Below, one piece after another: positions 45,908 to 55,253 of a stretch of DNA of 64,000 nucleotides. The DNA comes from Lachnospiraceae bacterium (GTDB taxonomy: Bacteria; Bacillota; Clostridia; Lachnospirales; Lachnospiraceae). The stretch is taken from contig CAJTDX010000011.1 in the NCBI GenBank assembly GCA_910575155.1, forward strand, positions 50,108-114,107. The letters run 5' to 3'. The translations under genes and the position numbers were made by a program. The notes beneath the pieces are model-generated. The model did no database searches and was not told the origin of the DNA. It was given only the letters and a program-made list of their open reading frames with translations. Every line of letters starts with the position of its first letter. Positions within the stretch are counted from its first letter, which is position 1.

Positions 45908-47374
45908 ATGCTGAAAAACTGGAATAAACCGGAGAAACCGGAAGCAGCCGAGCTGGACGAACGGCTGGAGGCGGCCAGGAGCAAGTTAAGAGCGCAGCAG
46001 ATGCTGATCAAAGAGCGGAAACTTCCTGTGCTGGTATTATTTGAAGGATGGGGAACGGCAGGAAAAGGGAGTATTCTGGGAAAATTGATTCTCAACATTG
46101 ATCCCAGGTTTTTTAAAGTATTTACCATGGATATCCCCACGGAAGAAGAGAAGCGGAAACCGTTCTTATACCGCTATTTTGTGAAAATTCCGGAGGCAGG
46201 GAAATTTTGTTTTCTGGATTCTGCCTGGATGGACGAGGTGACAAAAGGGTGTCTGCACAGGGAGATGAAAGACAAGGAATACAAGAAACGGATTGACAGT
46301 GTGAAGCGGTTTGAACGTCAGCTTACAAATAATGGCTATCTGGTGATGAAGTTCTTTTTCCATATCAGCCAGAAGGAACAGAAAAGCAGGATTAAGTCTC
46401 TGGAAAAGGAGGAGAGCACAAGCTGGCGGGTCAACAATGATGATATATGGCAGAATGAACATTATGACAAATGCCTGAAAGTATACGACCAATATCTCAA
46501 TGATACCAATGCCTCGACTTCTCCCTGGTATGTTGTGGATGCGCAGAGCCGCAAGTGGGCGCTGCTGCAGGTAGCTGAGACTCTGGTGAACGGTATTGAC
46601 ACAGCCCTGCAGAACAGCGCCATGGCAGTGCCTCTTTTGCAGAATGTATTTCCGTTGAATAAAGTGCCGAAATTGTCAGAAATTCCACTGGATAAAACCA
46701 TTGAGGACGATACATACAAGCAGGAGCTGAAACAGCTTCAGGATAAACTGAGAGGGCTTCATAATGAGCTTTATCTTAAGAAAATTCCAGTGATCATAGC
46801 CTATGAAGGATGGGACGCCGCGGGCAAGGGAGGAAATATTAAGCGTATTACCGGGGCTTTGGATCCGCGGGGCTATGAGGTGCATCCGATTGCCAGCCCC
46901 GAACCTCACGAAAAAGCAAGGCATTATCTGTGGCGTTTCTGGAACCGGCTTCCCAAGACTGGACATGTGGCAATCTTCGACCGTACCTGGTATGGCAGAG
47001 TCATGGTTGAGCGTCTGGAAGGATTTTGCAGTGAAAATGACTGGAAACGCGCTTATAACGAGATTAATGAGTTTGAGAAGGAATTGTCCGACTGGGGAGC
47101 GGTGATCATCAAATTCTGGGTGCAGATTGACAAGGAGGTTCAGCTTGCGCGTTTTACGGACCGCCAGAATACGCCGGAGAAGCAATGGAAGATAACAGAC
47201 GAAGACTGGAGAAACCGGGAGAAATGGGATGCGTATGAGGAAGCCGTCAATGAGATGATGAAAAAAACCAGCACTTCCTACGCGCCGTGGCATGTCCTGG
47301 AATCCAATGACAAAAAGTATGCAAGGATTAAGGCATTAAAAATTGTAATTGAAGAGATTGAAAAAGCTTTATAA
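45908..47374 (+). CDS. pap: Two-domain PPK2, polyphosphate:AMP phosphotransferase (PAP)
   Basis: A 488-residue tandem PPK2 protein predicted to phosphorylate AMP to ADP using polyphosphate (class II PPK2). The C-domain (about 265-485) has Walker A YEGWDAAGKGGN and Walker B FDRTWYGRVMVE. The N-domain (about 15-235) has GWGTAGKGS, but its Walker B reads FLDSAWMDEV in place of F-D-R-T/S-W-Y, so it is probably inactive, as known for PAP. AAGGAGGAC precedes the ATG. It ends the Spx-like/acylphosphatase/PAP group, linking phosphate-energy metabolism and stress control. A polyphosphate synthase is not in this window. Confidence 0.9.
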   Translation: MLKNWNKPEKPEAAELDERLEAARSKLRAQQMLIKERKLPVLVLFEGWGTAGKGSILGKLILNIDPRFFKVFTMDIPTEEEKRKPFLYRYFVKIPEAGKFCFLDSAWMDEVTKGCLHREMKDKEYKKRIDSVKRFERQLTNNGYLVMKFFFHISQKEQKSRIKSLEKEESTSWRVNNDDIWQNEHYDKCLKVYDQYLNDTNASTSPWYVVDAQSRKWALLQVAETLVNGIDTALQNSAMAVPLLQNVFPLNKVPKLSEIPLDKTIEDDTYKQELKQLQDKLRGLHNELYLKKIPVIIAYEGWDAAGKGGNIKRITGALDPRGYEVHPIASPEPHEKARHYLWRFWNRLPKTGHVAIFDRTWYGRVMVERLEGFCSENDWKRAYNEINEFEKELSDWGAVIIKFWVQIDKEVQLARFTDRQNTPEKQWKITDEDWRNREKWDAYEEAVNEMMKKTSTSYAPWHVLESNDKKYARIKALKIVIEEIEKAL

Positions 47375-47454
47375 GAACGAAGGGTCAGGAAGGGTGCGGA
47401 GAAATCAGGAAGAGATGCCTGGACTGGAATTGCGAAAGGAAAAGGGAGAATAAC

Positions 47455-48234
47455 ATGGAATTAAAAGAATTTATGGACTTATCAAAACTGCAGAAGATTC
47501 AGGATGATTTCTCTAACGCCACAGGACTTGCGGCTATTGCAGTGGGGATGGATGGCAAATATCTTACAGAAGGAAGTAATTTTACAGACTTTTGTATGAA
47601 GTATACAAGAGGTTCCCAGGAAGGTCTGCGCAGATGCGTAAAATGTGATAATGAGTGTACAGGCACCTATTTCTGCCATGCGGGGCTGATGGATTTTTCT
47701 GTTGACATTATGGTAAACGGAGAACAGGTGGGCTCTATTATAGGCGGTCAGGTACTGCCTGCTCCGGCGGATGAAGATAAGTTCCGTCAGACCGCTCAGG
47801 AACTGGGCATTGACCCGGAACAGTATATTCAGGCGCTCAGGAAGGTTCCCGTAAGCACGGAGAGCAAGATACGCGCCTCGGCGAACCTGCTGGGAATTAT
47901 TGTAAATCAGCTTGTAAATCTGGAATATTTTAAATTCAGTAATGCGGACCGTCTCAGTGGGGTGCAGAAGGGCGTCAATGATTCAAACGAACTGATCCAG
48001 ACCATCAATGATAAAACCAGCCATCTGAAAGCAATTGCCAAGAAGCAGAATATTTTATCCCTGAACGCCAGTATCGAGGCAGCGCGCAGCGGAGAGTCGG
48101 GAGCAGGCTTCGCGGTAGTCGCCAAAAACATGCAGGAACTTTCCTCACAATCTGCAGTTATTTACAATGAGATTGAGAAATCAGTGCAGGAGATTACAGA
48201 ACGGATTTCTTCCCTGGTGTCTTTGTTTGATTAA
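47455..48234 (+). CDS. PocR-domain sensor with short methyl-accepting-type signalling helix
   Basis: A 259-residue cytoplasmic sensor. Residues 1-165 are a PocR ligand-binding domain (DDFSNATGLAAIAVGMDG, CMKYTRGSQEGLRRC, CDNECTG, CHAGLMDF), which binds small ligands and carries several Cys residues. Residues about 190-255 match part of the MCP signalling domain (LSLNASIEAARSGESGAGFA, VVAKNMQELSSQSA), but the methylation helices and HAMP are absent, so this is a truncated or streamlined receiver. AAGGGAG precedes the ATG. A terminator follows. No other chemotaxis genes are present. Confidence 0.85.
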   Translation: MELKEFMDLSKLQKIQDDFSNATGLAAIAVGMDGKYLTEGSNFTDFCMKYTRGSQEGLRRCVKCDNECTGTYFCHAGLMDFSVDIMVNGEQVGSIIGGQVLPAPADEDKFRQTAQELGIDPEQYIQALRKVPVSTESKIRASANLLGIIVNQLVNLEYFKFSNADRLSGVQKGVNDSNELIQTINDKTSHLKAIAKKQNILSLNASIEAARSGESGAGFAVVAKNMQELSSQSAVIYNEIEKSVQEITERISSLVSLFD

Positions 48235-48319
48235 GAAACAAAACGTTCAGGACCGCATGACTGCTCCTGATACACAGGAAGTGGATAAACAGGTAAAAAT
48301 TAAAAAATGAAAGTATCAG

Positions 48320-48376
48320 GCGTCTGTCAGTTTCGAAGTTTTATGGACTGGCAGGCGTATTATTTTGCAGTTTTTC
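48320..48376 (+). terminator. Terminator after the PocR-MCP gene
   Basis: GCGTCTGTCAGT (48320-48331) pairs with ACTGGCAGGCGT (48347-48358), 11 bp with two G-U pairs, followed by ATTATTTTGCAGTTTTT. Confidence 0.7.
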
Positions 48377-48509
48377 AGACGAACATTATTTTATAATTCA
48401 GCAAACAATTTATTGGTATATTATTCTCCTTTTTACAGATACTAGCTCTGTAAGAAATTCTTTCTTGAACACGAAGGAATGGCAGAAACTTGTTTATGGA
48501 GGAAAAGAG

Positions 48510-49058
48510 ATGAAGGCAACAGGAATTGTTCGAAGAATAGATGATCTGGGAAGAGTGGTGGTACCAAAGGAGATTCGCCGTACGCTGCGGATTCGGGAAG
48601 GAGATCCCCTGGAGATATTTACAGACCGTGAAGGTGAAATTATATTGAAAAAATATTCTCCCATTGGAGAACTGGGACAGTTTGCAGGACTGTATGCAGA
48701 GAGTCTTGCCCAGACCAGCGGCTGTCTGGTGTGCATCACAGACAGAGATCATGTGATTGCCGCGGCGGGCACGGGAAAAAAGGAATTTGACGGGAAGCCA
48801 ATCAGTAAGCAGTTGGAAAATGTCATCACAGACAGGGAAACCTTCTGCGCCCGCAAAGATGAAAAAGGGTTTGTGAAGATTACCCTGGATGATTCCGGCG
48901 ATTTCCAGTCCCAGGTGGTATCCACAATTATCTGCGAAGGGGACGCCATCGGCTCCGTGGTTATGTATAACCGGGAGGAGAATGGCGGCGTAGGCGAGAC
49001 AGAGAGCAAGCTTGCCCGGGTGGCGGCAGGATTTTTAGGCAGACAGATGGAACAATAG
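48510..49058 (+). CDS. spoVT: Stage V sporulation transcriptional regulator SpoVT
   Basis: A 182-residue AbrB-family regulator of forespore genes. The N-terminal AbrB domain is MKATGIVRRIDDLGRVVVPK through LRIREGDPLEI (1-50), and the C-terminal GAF-like domain (about 60-180) binds a small ligand. Both match B. subtilis SpoVT layout. The ATG at 48510 follows GGAGGAAAAGAG; the open frame to 48465 is not needed. Its presence supports a spore-forming or formerly spore-forming host. It stands alone between the terminator of the sensor gene and the deacetylase. Confidence 0.93.
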   Translation: MKATGIVRRIDDLGRVVVPKEIRRTLRIREGDPLEIFTDREGEIILKKYSPIGELGQFAGLYAESLAQTSGCLVCITDRDHVIAAAGTGKKEFDGKPISKQLENVITDRETFCARKDEKGFVKITLDDSGDFQSQVVSTIICEGDAIGSVVMYNREENGGVGETESKLARVAAGFLGRQMEQ

Positions 49059-49067
49059 TCCATCTGC

Positions 49068-50096
49068 TTATCGGTAATGTACGGAAGGCACCGTTTTATC
49101 CAGTGAACGGAATTTGTATCCTTTTTCTGACAGGCGTTTTAATACAGTTGGGAGAGCGGCAAGCGTGGCATTTTTCCCACTGCCGTCGTGCATAAGCACT
49201 ACCGGATGTTTTACGTTCCCAATGTTGTTGCAGATATTATCAATGATATTTTCTGTGGTTGTAAGGTTGCTGCCGTCTCCGGAACTGACATTCCAGTCAA
49301 AGTATTGGAATCCGCGGCGTTCCAGTTCGTCGATGATTTCATTGACTACATAGGAAGAGCCGTTGTTGCTGCCTCCGGGAAAGCGGAACAGAGAGGGCGT
49401 ATATCCGGTGTTTTCAATCACCCAGTCATAAACCTTTTCGTAATCAGAGAGAAAGGCGTCCATGGAAGCGTAGATCTGATTATAGTTATGGCTGTATGAA
49501 TGGAGGGCAAGGGCATGCCCTCTTTTTACAATTTCTGAAAGATATTCGGCATACTCTTCATTATTTTTACATACTACAAAAAATGTTGCTTTGGCGTCGT
49601 ATTGGTCGAGCAGATCCAGTACTTCGGGAGTCAGGCTGGAAGGTCCGTCGTCAAAGGTAAGATATGCGATTTTTTCAGTTGCCTGCTCCGTTTCTCCGGA
49701 ACCAAAGCCTTCGGCGTAAAGGTTCGGATAAGGGTCGTTTCCGTTTTCTGTCTCAGAGGAACTGTCCTCTGCCGAATCTGAGGAGCCGGATGCTTCTTCC
49801 TCTGCTGAATCGGGGGAGTCGGGATCTTCTTCTGATGCAAGCGTGTCAAGTTTTTGGGATAATTCAGAAATATATTCGTTCTGGCTCTCAAGATAAGCCT
49901 CTTTGTCCTCTAATTCCTGCTTGTTGTCCGATAGTTTTGTCTTTAGTTCGGCGTTGTTGTTCTTAAGCTGAGACGCCTGTGTTTCCAGCGTCTGAAAGCG
50001 GCCATTCAGCGTCAGATACTGAAATCCCAGAAAGCCGCTGATGCACACCAGCAAAAAAGCACACACCAGCGCAGTAATAAATGGTATTTTTTTCAT
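49068..50096 (-). CDS. Membrane-anchored polysaccharide deacetylase (NodB domain)
   Basis: A 342-residue extracytoplasmic carbohydrate deacetylase, probably acting on peptidoglycan or wall glycans. TM or signal anchor is at about residues 5-27, then a coiled coil (about 35-85) and an Asp/Ser/Glu-rich spacer. The NodB domain (about 150-335) has catalytic TFDDGP and metal-binding HSYSHNY, FRFPGGS and VVLMHDG. The ATG at 50096 follows AAAGGAG; an open frame extends to 50135. It is convergent with spoVT, 9 bp away. Its own promoter is at 50159-50187. Confidence 0.92.
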   Translation of the reverse strand: MKKIPFITALVCAFLLVCISGFLGFQYLTLNGRFQTLETQASQLKNNNAELKTKLSDNKQELEDKEAYLESQNEYISELSQKLDTLASEEDPDSPDSAEEEASGSSDSAEDSSSETENGNDPYPNLYAEGFGSGETEQATEKIAYLTFDDGPSSLTPEVLDLLDQYDAKATFFVVCKNNEEYAEYLSEIVKRGHALALHSYSHNYNQIYASMDAFLSDYEKVYDWVIENTGYTPSLFRFPGGSNNGSSYVVNEIIDELERRGFQYFDWNVSSGDGSNLTTTENIIDNICNNIGNVKHPVVLMHDGSGKNATLAALPTVLKRLSEKGYKFRSLDKTVPSVHYR

Positions 50097-50439
50097 GTCA
50101 GTTCTCCTTTTTTGCCGCGTCTTCAGAAGCAGCATTGTCAGTCTTTTTAACGGTGCAAATTATACCATAAGTATGCTTTGAGCTCAAACAGAATATAAAA
50201 AAGTGCCGTACTTAAAAAAAGCCGTTTCTGTCTGATTTCACCTCTTTGCTACTATATTAATATAAAAAGTAAAATATTTCAATAAGGCATATAATAATGA
50301 AAGTTAATTCACAGATAGACAGGAAACGACTTGTATATTTTATATATTTGAAATATAATAATATTGTTTTAGCATGATATTATACAGAACATACGCGAAA
50401 GAAAGTATTAATTTGAGAAAACACAAAGGAGAAACTTTC
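50097..50439. other. Divergent regulatory region between deacetylase and SbcD-like genes
   Basis: 343 AT-rich bp with no supported gene. On the minus strand TTGAGC (50187-50182) and TATAAT (50164-50159) are 17 bp apart and should drive the deacetylase. On the plus strand TTGTAT (50331-50336) and TATAAT (50354-50359), 17-bp spacer, could drive the SbcD/YhaN-like pair. Nothing else was identified. Confidence 0.6.
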
Positions 50440-51486
50440 ATGAAGTTTATTCATATAGCCGATATACATTTAGGAGCAAAGCCTGTTCAGGGAGAAACCA
50501 GAGAGGAAGACAGAGAAAATGAGAGCTGGCAGGCATTTAAAGAAGTGATCAGCAGAGCCAGGCAAGAGCAGGTTCAGATTCTTCTGATTGCCGGAGATTT
50601 GTTCCACAGACAGCCGCTGGTACGGGAACTCAAAGAGGTAAACGCCCAATTTTCCACGATTCCCCAGACGCAGGTTGTGTTAATTGCAGGAAATCGCGAT
50701 TATCTCACGGCAGAATCCTGTTACCAGACATTTCCCTGGGGAGAAAACGTTCATTTTCTGAAACAAAGTCACATGGAATACGTGGAACTGGAAGGGTTGG
50801 ACACCAGAGTATATGGGTTCAGTTACTGGCAGAGGGAAATCACAGAACCGATGTATCAGGATATTAAAGTGAAGGACGGCGATTACTGTAATATCCTGCT
50901 GGGGCATGGAGGCGACGAGAAACATATTCCCTTCCGGAGTAATGATTTTGACAAAAGCGCTTTTGATTATGTGGCATTCGGCCATATACATAAACCAGTG
51001 GAGATTGTGAAGGACAAGGTTGTCATGGCGGGAGCGCTGCAGCCCGTTGACTGCAGTGATACGGGAGAGCATGGATATTTTCAGGGAGAAATCAAAGATC
51101 ATGTGTGTAAGACAGAGTTTGTACCTCTGCATTACTGCGAATATGTGCCTTTGATCTTAAAGGTCAGCCCGGAGATTACGCAAAGCGCGCTGCAGGAATA
51201 TGTCCTGTCGCGTATTCGCGTAGCTCCGAAATATCAGAAATTCAGAATTACCTTAAAAGGTTTTTGCGACGAGGAACATCCGGTGGATGCAAATCAGCTC
51301 AGGAGTATGGAACAGGTGGTACAGGTGACAGACAGGTGCTGCGCTGATTATGATTTTGAAAAGCTGAAACTGCAGTATGGACAACAGATCTTGGGGAGAT
51401 ACATCAGAACGTTAGAGGAAATGCCTCAAAACGAAGTTACGAAAAAAGCACTATACTATGGCGTGGAGGCGTTGATGGCAGAATGA
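50440..51486 (+). CDS. SbcD/YhaO-like metallophosphoesterase (DNA repair exonuclease)
   Basis: A 348-residue calcineurin-fold nuclease subunit. Phosphoesterase motifs are FIHIADIHLGAK, AGDLFHR, AGNRDY (with Arg in place of the usual His of GNHD), LLGHGG and GHIHKP. Length and context match YhaO, which partners the YhaN ATPase, more than classical SbcD. AAAGGAG precedes the ATG at 50440; the open frame to 50374 is rejected. The stop overlaps the ATPase start by 4 bp (ATGA), indicating a coupled complex. Cytoplasmic. Confidence 0.9.
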   Translation: MKFIHIADIHLGAKPVQGETREEDRENESWQAFKEVISRARQEQVQILLIAGDLFHRQPLVRELKEVNAQFSTIPQTQVVLIAGNRDYLTAESCYQTFPWGENVHFLKQSHMEYVELEGLDTRVYGFSYWQREITEPMYQDIKVKDGDYCNILLGHGGDEKHIPFRSNDFDKSAFDYVAFGHIHKPVEIVKDKVVMAGALQPVDCSDTGEHGYFQGEIKDHVCKTEFVPLHYCEYVPLILKVSPEITQSALQEYVLSRIRVAPKYQKFRITLKGFCDEEHPVDANQLRSMEQVVQVTDRCCADYDFEKLKLQYGQQILGRYIRTLEEMPQNEVTKKALYYGVEALMAE

Positions 51487-53129
51487 AAATAACAGAAATT
51501 CAGATTAAAAATTTTGGGAAGCTCCATAATATTAATGTGCGTCCCCTTCCAGGACTGAATGTAATTTATGGAGAAAATGAGACTGGTAAATCAACCATGC
51601 AGCAATTTATTACCGGGATGCTGTTTGGCATGGAAAAACAGGGCGGCAGCGCTGCAAAAAGCGACAGATACCAGCAGTATGAGCCCTGGGACAGCAGTTC
51701 TTTTTATTCGGGCGGTATGAAATTTACGGTGGACGGTAAGCCTTTTTTGCTGGAACGGAATTTTTATCACAAGGAGAAATCGGCAAGCCTGGTAAATGAG
51801 ATGGACGGAGAAAAACTGTCTGTAGAGCATGGAGATTTGGAAATGCTGCTGGGCGGAATGAAGAAAACGGCCTATGAAAATACATACTGCATCCGGCAGG
51901 CGGAAGTTGAGACGAAAGAAGAATTTGCAGAAGTGCTTCAGAATTATTTTGTAAACGCTTCTTCCGGCAGCGACGGGGATATCGACGTAACAGGCGCAAG
52001 CAGGCGTCTGCAGGAAAAAAAGAAAGCGGCGCAGCAGAGGTACCAGGAAGAGGAAGAACTGCGGATTGAAACAGTAGAAAAGCTGCGTCTGGAAGAAAAT
52101 ATTCTTAAAAAAGATATTGAACAGCTTCAAAGCCAGCAGAAAGACGATTTTGTGAATTTTCCGGGGCAGGAGCCGAATATGATTATACCGGAACGGGATA
52201 CGAACCAGATGGCGGAATACCTGCGCGATCTGCGTCTGAAAAAAAAGCAGCGGGGCTATCTCTGGCGGTGTGTGCTTTCCGTTTTGATTGCCGCCGCCGG
52301 ATTGATTTTCGGCATTTTGAACGCGCAGCACCACTCTTTACAGGCACAGCCGGGGTGGATGGCGCTGGAATTGTTCCTGCTATTTATGTTTCTGGGAGGA
52401 CTTGGCGGCGTGTGCCACTGGTTCCAGAAAGAGCGGAGGCTGAAAAAGCTGCGCAGACAACAGCAGGAAGAGGCAAAGGAGCTTACGATTTCCGCTTCCA
52501 GAGATATGGAGTGGAAACGCGCGCACGTAGAATCTGAGAAACAGGCAAAGCATCAGGCTGTGGAAGCGCTGCTGCAGGAACAGCTTGCAGAAAAGCGGGC
52601 GATGCTGGTCAATCTGAAAGAGGAGATGGAGGAGATTCGGGAAGCTACAGAGGAAGAGAAGGAATTGGAGCAGCAGATTCAGGCGTATGACCTGGCATAT
52701 CAGACACTTCAGACTCTTTCCCAGGACATTTATCACGATACCAGAAATCAGCTGGAGCAGGTAATGTCCCAGATTTTGTCAGAGATGACTCATGGTAAAT
52801 ATGATACAATAGGACTGGACGACCAGATGAACCTGATGGTACAGAAGGAGGACCGCAGCCTGCATCCATGGCAGGTGAGCCAGGGGGTTATGGAACAGAT
52901 GTATGTGGCGCTTCGCTTTGGAGCGGGCGGTATGTTTACACAGGAGGAATCCATGCCCATTATTTTGGATGAGGTATTCGCAGCCTTTGATGAGAAGCGT
53001 TTAGAGGCAGTCCTGCAGTGGCTTGGCAGGCAGAAAGGGCAAATCTTTCTGTTCACCTGTCAGCGGCGGGAGATGGAGATTCTGGAACGCAACCATATTC
53101 CTTATGGAAAAATCATGTTGAGCAGATAG
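51483..53129 (+). CDS. Short SbcC/YhaN-like AAA ATPase with membrane hairpin
   Basis: A 548-residue SMC/Rad50-like ATPase. Walker A is VIYGENETGKST (about residues 26-37). Walker B is PIILDEVFAAFDEKR (about 490-504), preceded by the signature-like QVSQGVMEQMYVALRFG. Two membrane segments are visible in the middle (about 262-285 and 290-312), inside a coiled coil, as described for YhaN. YhaN is about 960 residues, so this is a compact version. It overlaps the phosphoesterase by 4 bp, and they probably form a membrane-tethered DNA-end nuclease. It precedes the PBP gene by 9 bp. Confidence 0.82.
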   Translation: MKITEIQIKNFGKLHNINVRPLPGLNVIYGENETGKSTMQQFITGMLFGMEKQGGSAAKSDRYQQYEPWDSSSFYSGGMKFTVDGKPFLLERNFYHKEKSASLVNEMDGEKLSVEHGDLEMLLGGMKKTAYENTYCIRQAEVETKEEFAEVLQNYFVNASSGSDGDIDVTGASRRLQEKKKAAQQRYQEEEELRIETVEKLRLEENILKKDIEQLQSQQKDDFVNFPGQEPNMIIPERDTNQMAEYLRDLRLKKKQRGYLWRCVLSVLIAAAGLIFGILNAQHHSLQAQPGWMALELFLLFMFLGGLGGVCHWFQKERRLKKLRRQQQEEAKELTISASRDMEWKRAHVESEKQAKHQAVEALLQEQLAEKRAMLVNLKEEMEEIREATEEEKELEQQIQAYDLAYQTLQTLSQDIYHDTRNQLEQVMSQILSEMTHGKYDTIGLDDQMNLMVQKEDRSLHPWQVSQGVMEQMYVALRFGAGGMFTQEESMPIILDEVFAAFDEKRLEAVLQWLGRQKGQIFLFTCQRREMEILERNHIPYGKIMLSR

Positions 53130-53138
53130 GAAAGACAT

Positions 53139-55253
53139 ATGAGTGAAGTAAAGCAGAATAAAAATCAGAAAAAAAGTCAGAAGAAAAAAAAGCATAAGAA
53201 AAAATACCGCCTGTATTGGTTTTTTATCAGGCTTCAGATTTTGTTTCTGATTCTTGTGGCGGCAGGTCTGGGATGGTATTATTTTGGCGGTTACGCACAG
53301 AAAGTGAGCGCCTTGCAGCAGGAAGCGAAGAAACTGGTGCGCGAATCCAATGAAGATACGTTCCGCTCAGTACAGACCAGTCTGGTGTATGATGCCAATG
53401 GAACGCTGGTTTCCACCCTCAAAGGGGAAAAGGACGTGTATTATCTCGACTTTGAAGATATTCCTCCCTATGCCGCGGCTGCTATGGTAAGCATTGAGGA
53501 TAAAAAATTTTACAGTCACAACGGGATTGACATTAAGGCGATTATGCGCGCCGCCAAAGCGATGATACAGAATGGAAAAGTAACGCAGGGAGGCAGTACC
53601 ATTACCCAGCAGCTTTCCAGAAATATTTTCCTGAACCATGATGTAAAGTGGGAGCGTAAAATTGAAGAGATGTTTATTGCTGTGGAGCTGGAAAAGGTCT
53701 ACAGTAAAAATAAAATTATGGAATTTTATCTCAATAATGTATATTTTGGCAATGGCTATTATGGCATACAGGCGGCAAGCAAAGGATATTTTAACACGGA
53801 GGTCAAGAATCTGGACTTGTCACAGATTGCCTTTCTGTGCGCAATACCCAACAATCCCAGCCTGTATGACCCTTTAGTGCGTATTGAAAATACTTTAAAA
53901 CGCCGCAACCGTATTTTAAATCAGATGGAAGAAGACGGTAAGATCAGCCAGGAAACCTGCAATCAGGCCAAAGCGGAGAAGATTGTTTTGAATCCTTCCC
54001 AGAAGACGAAAAACGATTATGTGGAGACTTATACTTATAATTGCGCCATTCGCGCGCTGATGGCAGAAGAAGGATTTACGTTTCGCCAGGAATTTGATTC
54101 TGAGGAGCAGCGCAGCGCATATGAAGAAGAATATGATCTTTTATACAGCGAGTGTCAGAAGAATCTTTACAGCAAAGGCTATCGCATTTATACATCCATT
54201 GACCTGAATATGCAGCAGATGCTTCAGGATACCGTGGATCAGGGTCTTGCTGAGTTTACAGAGCAGACGGAGGACGGAATTTTTACTTTGCAGGGTTCGG
54301 CAGTTTGCATTGATAATCATACCGGTTATGTGAAAGCGATCGTGGGGGGCAGGAACCAGAATCTTTCCGGTTATACCCTGAACCGTGCGTACCAGAGTTA
54401 CCGCCAGCCTGGAAGTTCGATCAAGCCATTGATCGTCTACGCTCCGGTATTAGAGAGAAATTATACGCCCGATTCTGTGGTTGCAGATGTGAAGACGGAG
54501 GATGGCCCGTCCAATTCCGGCGGTTCCTATGAGGGAAATATCAGCCTTCGTTATGCCGTTTCGAAGTCTAAGAATACCGTTGCATGGAATCTGTTGGAGG
54601 AACTGACGCCTCAGGTTGGTCTGTCTTATCTGAAGGCCATGAATTTTGCAAAGCTGGATGTGAGAGATGAGAGGCCCACCAGCGCGTTAGGCGGATTCAC
54701 CAATGGCGTATCGGCGGTGGAGATGGCGTCCGCTTACGCGGCGCTCGAACACGACGGCAAATTCCGGGAACCGACTGTAATTGTAAAGATTACTGACGCG
54801 CAGGATAATGTGATTGTGGAGACAAATCAGGAAGAGAAAGAAGTTTATAAGGTGAATGCTTCCAGAATGACGACCGATATGCTGGTTTCCGTTATGAAAG
54901 AAGGAACCGGGCGGGGGCTTGCCTTAAGCAATATGCCATGTGCCGGAAAAACAGGGACTACCAATGATAATAAAGACGGATGGTTTGTGGGTTATACCGG
55001 CTATTATACCACCAGCGTGTGGGTGGGATACGATATGCCAAGAGAATTGCCGGGACTGTCCGGCGCCAGTTATCCGGGAAGTATCTGGAAAAATTTTATG
55101 GAATTGCTGCACCAGAATCTGGAACCAGTGGAGTTTCTGCCTTATATTGATGAAAAGAAATTGCCTCTGGATGACAATGAATATCAGCAGGGGCAGGAGA
55201 TTTCCCCTGAGGAAGGAGCGCCTCAGGGGGAACTTCCCCAGTATGCCGAATAA
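53139..55253 (+). CDS. Class A penicillin-binding protein (PBP1A-like)
   Basis: A 704-residue bifunctional peptidoglycan synthase. A basic cytoplasmic stretch (KKKKHKKKY) is followed by TM at about 28-50. The glycosyltransferase domain (about 80-265) has the catalytic-Glu motif VSIEDKKFYSHNG and GGSTITQQLSRN. The transpeptidase (about 390-650) has the SxxK Ser in PGSSIKP (about 425), SKN (about 475) and KTGT (about 602). The acidic C-terminus (QGQEISPEEGAPQGEL) is extracellular. AGGAAAG precedes the ATG. It could be cotranscribed with the YhaN-like gene. The stop codon lies at the edge of a long palindrome. Confidence 0.93.
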   Translation: MSEVKQNKNQKKSQKKKKHKKKYRLYWFFIRLQILFLILVAAGLGWYYFGGYAQKVSALQQEAKKLVRESNEDTFRSVQTSLVYDANGTLVSTLKGEKDVYYLDFEDIPPYAAAAMVSIEDKKFYSHNGIDIKAIMRAAKAMIQNGKVTQGGSTITQQLSRNIFLNHDVKWERKIEEMFIAVELEKVYSKNKIMEFYLNNVYFGNGYYGIQAASKGYFNTEVKNLDLSQIAFLCAIPNNPSLYDPLVRIENTLKRRNRILNQMEEDGKISQETCNQAKAEKIVLNPSQKTKNDYVETYTYNCAIRALMAEEGFTFRQEFDSEEQRSAYEEEYDLLYSECQKNLYSKGYRIYTSIDLNMQQMLQDTVDQGLAEFTEQTEDGIFTLQGSAVCIDNHTGYVKAIVGGRNQNLSGYTLNRAYQSYRQPGSSIKPLIVYAPVLERNYTPDSVVADVKTEDGPSNSGGSYEGNISLRYAVSKSKNTVAWNLLEELTPQVGLSYLKAMNFAKLDVRDERPTSALGGFTNGVSAVEMASAYAALEHDGKFREPTVIVKITDAQDNVIVETNQEEKEVYKVNASRMTTDMLVSVMKEGTGRGLALSNMPCAGKTGTTNDNKDGWFVGYTGYYTTSVWVGYDMPRELPGLSGASYPGSIWKNFMELLHQNLEPVEFLPYIDEKKLPLDDNEYQQGQEISPEEGAPQGELPQYAE

